DNA from: Nocardia sp. NRRL S-836
GTDB lineage: Bacteria; Actinomycetota; Actinomycetes; Mycobacteriales; Pseudonocardiaceae
Direction of reading: 5' to 3'
Length of the DNA stretch: 33,008 bases
Assembly (NCBI RefSeq): GCF_001279525.1
Contig: NZ_LGDY01000144.1
Location: 1 to 33,008, forward strand
Of the stretch, positions 29,815 to 33,008 are shown piece after piece. Position 1 is the first letter of the stretch, and every line of letters begins with the position of its first letter. The translations under genes and the position numbers were made by a program. The notes below the pieces were generated by a model. The model searched no databases. It was not told the DNA's origin and worked only from the letters and a program-made list of their open reading frames with translations.

Positions 29815-29956
29815 GCTGTATCAGCCCTTGCAAGAGGTTCTGCACGAGGTCGCTCGTCGCGATCGCGTAGAAGATGCCCGCGAGCGCCGCTGCGGCGAGC
29901 GTCCCGAGCGCGTACTCGACGGTGCTCATGCCACTGTCGTCCCTGAGCAGTTCCAT
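29795..29956 (-). CDS. Flp-type pilin (DUF4244)
   Basis: The 53-residue product is MELLRDDSG, then MSTVEYALGTLAAAALAGIF, then a short amphipathic tail ending ALSSV. G-MSTVEY is the Flp signature (cleavage after Gly, Glu+5, Tyr+6). Cleavage would leave a pilin of about 44 residues, typical of Flp/Tad pili and of the Rv3656c position. ATG at 29956 follows tadC by 13 bases. It is the probable major subunit. No prepilin peptidase gene is visible in this window. Confidence 0.9.
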   Translation of the reverse strand: MELLRDDSGMSTVEYALGTLAAAALAGIFYAIATSDLVQNLLQGLIQRALSSV

Positions 29957-29969
29957 CCGTTCGCCTTTC

Positions 29970-30494
29970 TCATCCGAGGAATCGGGCAGCCAGCCCCAGC
30001 ACCACCGGCAGCACGCCGAGGCACAGGAACGCCGGCAGGAAACACAGCGCGAGCGGCGCCGCCACGGCCACCGCGGCCCGTTGCGCCCTGGCCTCCGCCT
30101 GGTCGACGGCATCGGCCCTGGTCCGCTCTGCCAACTCGGCGGCCTGCCGCGCCAGCGCCGCACCCGACCGCGCCGTCCTGCGCGCGGCCCTGGCCACCGC
30201 GCCGGTCGCCGGGTCGTTGAGCGCTGCCGCCCACGCCGTGACGGGATCCGCACCGAGCCGGAGCAGCTCGGCGACCTGGCTGAGCTCCTCGATCCCCACC
30301 GCCGCGATGGCGGTCGGCACCGGCAGCCCGGCCCGCAGGCACGCGGCCAGCAGGTCCCACGCCGCGGCCCGTTCGAACGGTCCGGCGGGCCTGCTCTCGG
30401 CGGGCGGCGGGTCGTTGGCCCGCGGCCGGAGCCGGTCGAGGGGTCTCGTCGTCGGCGCGACGAGCACCGCGAGGGCGAGGAGCAGGTACGTCAT
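29970..30494 (-). CDS. tadC: TadC-like type II secretion F-domain membrane protein
   Basis: A 174-residue protein with an N-terminal membrane helix (MTYLLLALAVLVA), a cytoplasmic helical part (WDLLAACLRAGLPVPTAIAA) and two C-terminal membrane segments (AVAVAAPLALCFLPAFL, VLPVVLGLAARFLG), as in the short actinobacterial TadC. With TadB it forms the inner-membrane assembly platform. Its ATG overlaps the tadB stop (ATGA), so translation is coupled. Confidence 0.88.
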   Translation of the reverse strand: MTYLLLALAVLVAPTTRPLDRLRPRANDPPPAESRPAGPFERAAAWDLLAACLRAGLPVPTAIAAVGIEELSQVAELLRLGADPVTAWAAALNDPATGAVARAARRTARSGAALARQAAELAERTRADAVDQAEARAQRAAVAVAAPLALCFLPAFLCLGVLPVVLGLAARFLG

Positions 30495-31255
30495 GGCTCG
30501 GTGATCCGTTTCGTCCACCACAGCCCTGCCGCGAGGAACACGGCTCCCGCGGTCAGCAGGACCTGCCCCGCCGCGGTGCCGGTGAGGACATGCACCGGCC
30601 TCGCTCCGCCGATCTCCCCCAGCAGCACGCCGAACACCGGCAGCCCCGCGAGGACCAGCGCACTCGCCCTCGGACCCGCCATCCGCGCCCGCACCTGCCG
30701 CGCGAACGCCGCTCGTTGGTCCAGGTCCCTCCTCGTCGCGTCGAGGACGTCCGCCAGCGCGACCCCGTGCCTGGTGGACACGTGCCAGGCCCTGGCCAGC
30801 TGGTCGACGGCGGCTCCGAGCAGCGGTTGGCGGATCTCCTTCAACGCCCGCTCGACGTCACCACCCCGCCTGACCGCGGCCGCCGCCGTGCGCAGCACCT
30901 CGTCCGCCGGTGACGGAGTGTCCTGGGCGGCCCCTTCCGCCGCCGCAGCCGCGTGGGCGCCGGCCCTGAGCTCGTCGACCACGCCACCCAGCCCGCTGCT
31001 CAACGCTTCGGTCGCGGTCCGCCGCTCGCGTTCGTGCCTGGTGCGCCTGCGGATTCGTTCGACGGTCACCGCGACGACCGCTGCGGCGACGAGCCCGCCG
31101 ACGCCGGCCACCGCGTAGATCACTGCCGCCGCCGCGAGTGTCCAGAGCCAGCGCGGTATCGGGATCGTGCGGTTCTTCTGGGGTCTGAGCCTGGTGATGG
31201 GCTTGATGTGCGGCCACACCAGCAGTGCCGTCGCCAGCAGTAGGAGGCCTAGCAC
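30491..31255 (-). CDS. tadB: TadB-like type II secretion F-domain membrane protein
   Basis: The 254-residue product has N-terminal membrane helices, a cytoplasmic part with the F-domain pattern ELRAGAHAAAA...LARAWHVSTRHGVALADVLDATRRDL, and C-terminal membrane segments. It is the second platform protein of the Tad machine. GTG at 31255 is chosen because AAGGAG lies 5 bases before it, giving a 7-base overlap with tadA; a longer frame is open but would run through tadA. Confidence 0.9.
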   Translation of the reverse strand: MLGLLLLATALLVWPHIKPITRLRPQKNRTIPIPRWLWTLAAAAVIYAVAGVGGLVAAAVVAVTVERIRRRTRHERERRTATEALSSGLGGVVDELRAGAHAAAAAEGAAQDTPSPADEVLRTAAAAVRRGGDVERALKEIRQPLLGAAVDQLARAWHVSTRHGVALADVLDATRRDLDQRAAFARQVRARMAGPRASALVLAGLPVFGVLLGEIGGARPVHVLTGTAAGQVLLTAGAVFLAAGLWWTKRITEP

Positions 31256-32355
31256 AGCTTCTCCTTCCATCCGTGGTCTCTTGTCCACAGTGGACGTACC
31301 TGGAGCTCGTTCTCCGTGCGGCTGAAGGCGCCGATCTCGACCAGCTGTCGTTCGCCGGTGTCGCGGCGGCGCATGTGGAGCACGAGCCGGACCGCGGCGG
31401 CCACCTGGCTGTGCAAGGCGTGGCGGTCCAGTCCCGCCAACGCCCCGAGCGCTTCGAGCCTGGCCGGCACCTCGGCCGGCGAGTTGGCGTGCAGGGTGCC
31501 CGCGCCGCCTTCGTGCCCGGTGTTGAGGGAGGTGAGCAGCTCGCGCACCTCCGCACCCCTGACCTCGCCCACGACGATCCGGTCCGGCCGCATCCGCAGC
31601 GCTTCGCGCACGAGTTCGCGGACCGTGATCCCGCCGGCGCCCTCGACGTTCGGCGGCCGTGCCACGAGACGGACGAACTGCTCGTGACCGGGGTGCAGCT
31701 CGCCGGCGTCCTCGACGCACACGATCCGTTCGGTCGGCGGGACGCAGCCGAGCAGCGCCGACAGCAACGAGGTCTTGCCGGAGCCGGTGCCACCGACGAC
31801 CAGGAACGCCATCCGGTCGCGCACGATCGCGCGCAGCGTTCCGGCGATCTCCGCGTCGAACGTGCCGAGGTCCTGCAACGCCTGCAGGTCGTGGGTGGCG
31901 GGCCGCAGGACGCGCAACGACAGGCAGGTGCGTTCGGCGATCGGCGGGAGGACCGCGTGCATGCGCACCCCGCTGCCGGGCAGCCAGCCGTCGACGCACG
32001 GGGAGGCGTCGTCGAGCCTGCGCCCCGCCGCCACGGCGAGACGCTGCGCGAGCCTCCGCACGGAGTCCTCGTCCGGGAACGTGACCGTCGTGCGGCGCAG
32101 ACCGTGCGGGCCGTCGACCCAGACCTGGTCGGGTGCGGTGACCAGGACGTCGGTGGTGCCGGGGTCGGCCAGCAGCGGGTCGAGCGGGCCGGTGCCGCTG
32201 AACTCCTGGCGCAGGACCTGCAACGCCTGCAGCACGTCCGCGTCGGCGAGGACGCCGCCCGCTTCGGACCGGACCGCGTCCGCGACCACGGCGGGGGTCA
32301 TCTCGGTGGCGGCACCCGCGAGGCGGTGGCGGACGCGGTCGATGAGGGTCGTCAT
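31249..32355 (-). CDS. tadA: TadA-family secretion/pilus ATPase
   Basis: The 368-residue ATPase powers Flp pilus assembly. The Walker A is GGTGSGKT (188-195), the Asp box lies in CVEDAGELHP (213-222), Walker B is PDRIVVGEVRGAE and the His box is HEGGAGTLHAN (281-291). The N-terminal domain includes GPLDPLLADPGTTDVLV, standard for this family. ATG at 32355 overlaps the stop of a 37-codon ORF (ATGA), so its translation is probably coupled to that small gene. The CpaE/Ssd-like gene usually found just upstream is not seen before the window ends. Confidence 0.95.
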   Translation of the reverse strand: MTTLIDRVRHRLAGAATEMTPAVVADAVRSEAGGVLADADVLQALQVLRQEFSGTGPLDPLLADPGTTDVLVTAPDQVWVDGPHGLRRTTVTFPDEDSVRRLAQRLAVAAGRRLDDASPCVDGWLPGSGVRMHAVLPPIAERTCLSLRVLRPATHDLQALQDLGTFDAEIAGTLRAIVRDRMAFLVVGGTGSGKTSLLSALLGCVPPTERIVCVEDAGELHPGHEQFVRLVARPPNVEGAGGITVRELVREALRMRPDRIVVGEVRGAEVRELLTSLNTGHEGGAGTLHANSPAEVPARLEALGALAGLDRHALHSQVAAAVRLVLHMRRRDTGERQLVEIGAFSRTENELQVRPLWTRDHGWKEKLC

Positions 32356-32465
32356 GCCGGGGCCGGGTTTCCGGGATGGCGGGCGTGGCGGCCGCGGGTG
32401 ATCTCGTGGGAACGGCCGGTGAGGCGGAGCCAGGCTTCGGAACACCAGGCGAGGAACCAGGTCAT
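32352..32465 (-). CDS. Small protein (37 aa) translationally coupled to tadA
   Basis: ATG at 32465 has GGAG 6 bases upstream; the stop overlaps the tadA ATG. The product starts MTWFLAWCSEAWLRLTGRSH and ends RHARHPGNPAPA. It has three Trp and one Cys in the first 12 residues, a hydrophobic/amphipathic N-terminus, and a basic, Pro-rich tail. About 84% of codons end in G or C. It is either a genuine micro-protein linked to the pilus ATPase or a leader ORF controlling tadA. No family recognised. Confidence 0.6.
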   Translation of the reverse strand: MTWFLAWCSEAWLRLTGRSHEITRGRHARHPGNPAPA

Positions 32466-32811
32466 GGAGGGCTCCTTCGGGGTTGGGGTGGGTGGCGTGA
32501 GGCGGGCGGGGAGCCGGAAGCGTTAGGAGGCAGTCATGTGCGCGCGGTTTGCGCCACAGGCGCGCGGCGTGCGATGCGGCGGCGGGCTGCCCCATGGCAA
32601 GACGGACACGTTGGCGCGCAAGCGATCGGGGTGGTGCGCGCCAAGCACTCCAGGAGCGACGCGGCGGCGAGGTGGCCGGGCGACCCGACGGCGGGACGAA
32701 TGGTGGGCGCGCGAGAGCAATCGACCGCCATGGCCACGGCCACGCCGCCGCTGGCCGGAAGGGCTGGCGCGAGGCCGCCTGCCTGCCACGTCGCTGGCGG
32801 CGCGGTGCCGG
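32466..32811. other. Gap between two small ORFs; no credible gene
   Basis: The 346 bases are very GC-rich with several CGCGCG runs and one clear inverted repeat (32611-32644). Frames on either strand are Arg/Gly/Pro-rich with no family resemblance. The last 70 bases before the 37-aa ORF are pyrimidine-rich on the minus strand. A tadA-operon promoter may lie here, but no convincing hexamers are visible. Confidence 0.5.
32611..32644. repeat. Perfect 10-bp inverted repeat
   Basis: TTGGCGCGCA (32611-32620) and TGCGCGCCAA (32635-32644) are exact inverted copies with a 14-base spacer. It could be a terminator for the small ORFs upstream or an operator for the tad operon. No U-run is present. Confidence 0.6.
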
Positions 32812-32928
32812 TCAGGGTGGGGGCTTGCGGAACCTGTACGGGGGTTTGGTGGTGCGGCCGTACAGGGCGAGGTTCAGGAGCATGCGGGAGTAGACGCGGA
32901 TGCGCAGGGCCAGGTGGAGGCGGGGCAC
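32812..32928 (-). CDS. Small basic protein (38 aa) upstream of tadA
   Basis: GTG at 32928 has GAAGGAGCCCCC directly before it. The product begins MPRLHLALRIRVYSRMLLNL and ends in a Pro/Arg/Lys-rich YRFRKPPP. It is strongly basic, with an amphipathic N-terminal helix. 36 of 38 codons end in G or C. Its 5' leader is almost identical to that of the 37-aa ORF (GAAGGAGCCC then YCC and the start). It starts 10 bases after the stop of a further small frame. No family recognised. Confidence 0.55.
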   Translation of the reverse strand: MPRLHLALRIRVYSRMLLNLALYGRTTKPPYRFRKPPP

Positions 32929-32938
32929 GGGGGCTCCT

Positions 32939-33008
32939 TCACGGGTGGAGGGTGGTCAGGATCAGGCGGGCGGTCGTGGCCAGGGGGCCCTTGGGGTTGC
33001 GGGGGAAC
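32939..33008 (-). CDS. C-terminal end of another small or larger protein (partial)
   Basis: An open minus-strand frame enters from the right edge and ends at TGA 32939-32941. Twenty-two residues are visible, ending TTARLILTTLHP, and every sense codon ends in G or C, which supports real coding. It is followed after 10 bases by the 38-aa ORF. It may be the first of the small-ORF series or the end of a longer gene; its start lies outside the window. Confidence 0.5.
   Translation of the reverse strand, partial: FPRNPKGPLATTARLILTTLHP

Noticed and set aside
32523..32789. 88-codon minus-strand frame between small ORFs
   Set aside because: Composition is Arg/Pro/Ser-rich with no hydrophobic core and no ribosome-binding site, and the frame crosses the inverted repeat.
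1..33008. CRISPR arrays, insertion sequences, integrases or attachment sites
   Set aside because: No regularly spaced direct repeats and no transposase or recombinase motifs on either strand. The tRNA-Thr 3' end has no nearby duplicate that I could see.

Overview
The window is high-GC DNA with short gaps, many GTG/TTG starts and strong third-position GC, as in an actinomycete. Gene order matches the actinobacterial holB - topA - hypothetical - helicase - tad block (the Rv3644c-Rv3660c region of Mycobacterium tuberculosis). A pseudonocardial relative (Lentzea / Saccharothrix / Actinosynnema type) is my inference from order and protein style; I ran no search.

Left part (1-9.1 kb): the N-terminal end of a probable DacB carboxypeptidase lies divergent from soluble pyrophosphatase ppa. 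Next come a MarR-controlled DHA2 efflux pump, a hotdog thioesterase-like protein, three lipoproteins with enzyme-like domains (SNase-like/Excalibur, GH114, HNH), a flavin-dependent LLM oxidoreductase, a 57-residue membrane peptide, and an ArsR regulator overlapping an SRPBCC protein. Region 9.1-11.9 kb is a small module: a TauD-like dioxygenase divergent from a Nudix hydrolase and a zinc-ribbon XRE regulator, followed by tRNA-Thr(CGT).

Centre (12-24.4 kb): a secreted membrane-anchored protein, then a long minus-strand block. In transcription order this is H+-pyrophosphatase hppA, two paralogous lipoproteins, a conserved hypothetical, topA, a small membrane protein, an MFS-thymidylate-kinase fusion whose kinase P-loop is degraded, and holB.

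Right part (24.5-33 kb): the SftH/MrfA-like helicase and the tad pilus genes (tadA, tadB, tadC, DUF4244 pilin, TadE, TadE-like) form the known 'helicase/secretion neighbourhood'. Between them sit an aminoglycoside-nucleotidyltransferase-like gene and a lone PrimPol-like protein. The nucleotidyltransferase gene has a WhiB7-style promoter, a leaderless 18-codon Cys-Ser-Cys ORF and a structured leader. Upstream of tadA are three very small GC3-rich ORFs, two with near-identical ribosome-binding leaders and one translationally coupled to tadA. The leader-controlled nucleotidyltransferase and the tadA-linked small ORFs are the best candidates for undescribed biology.
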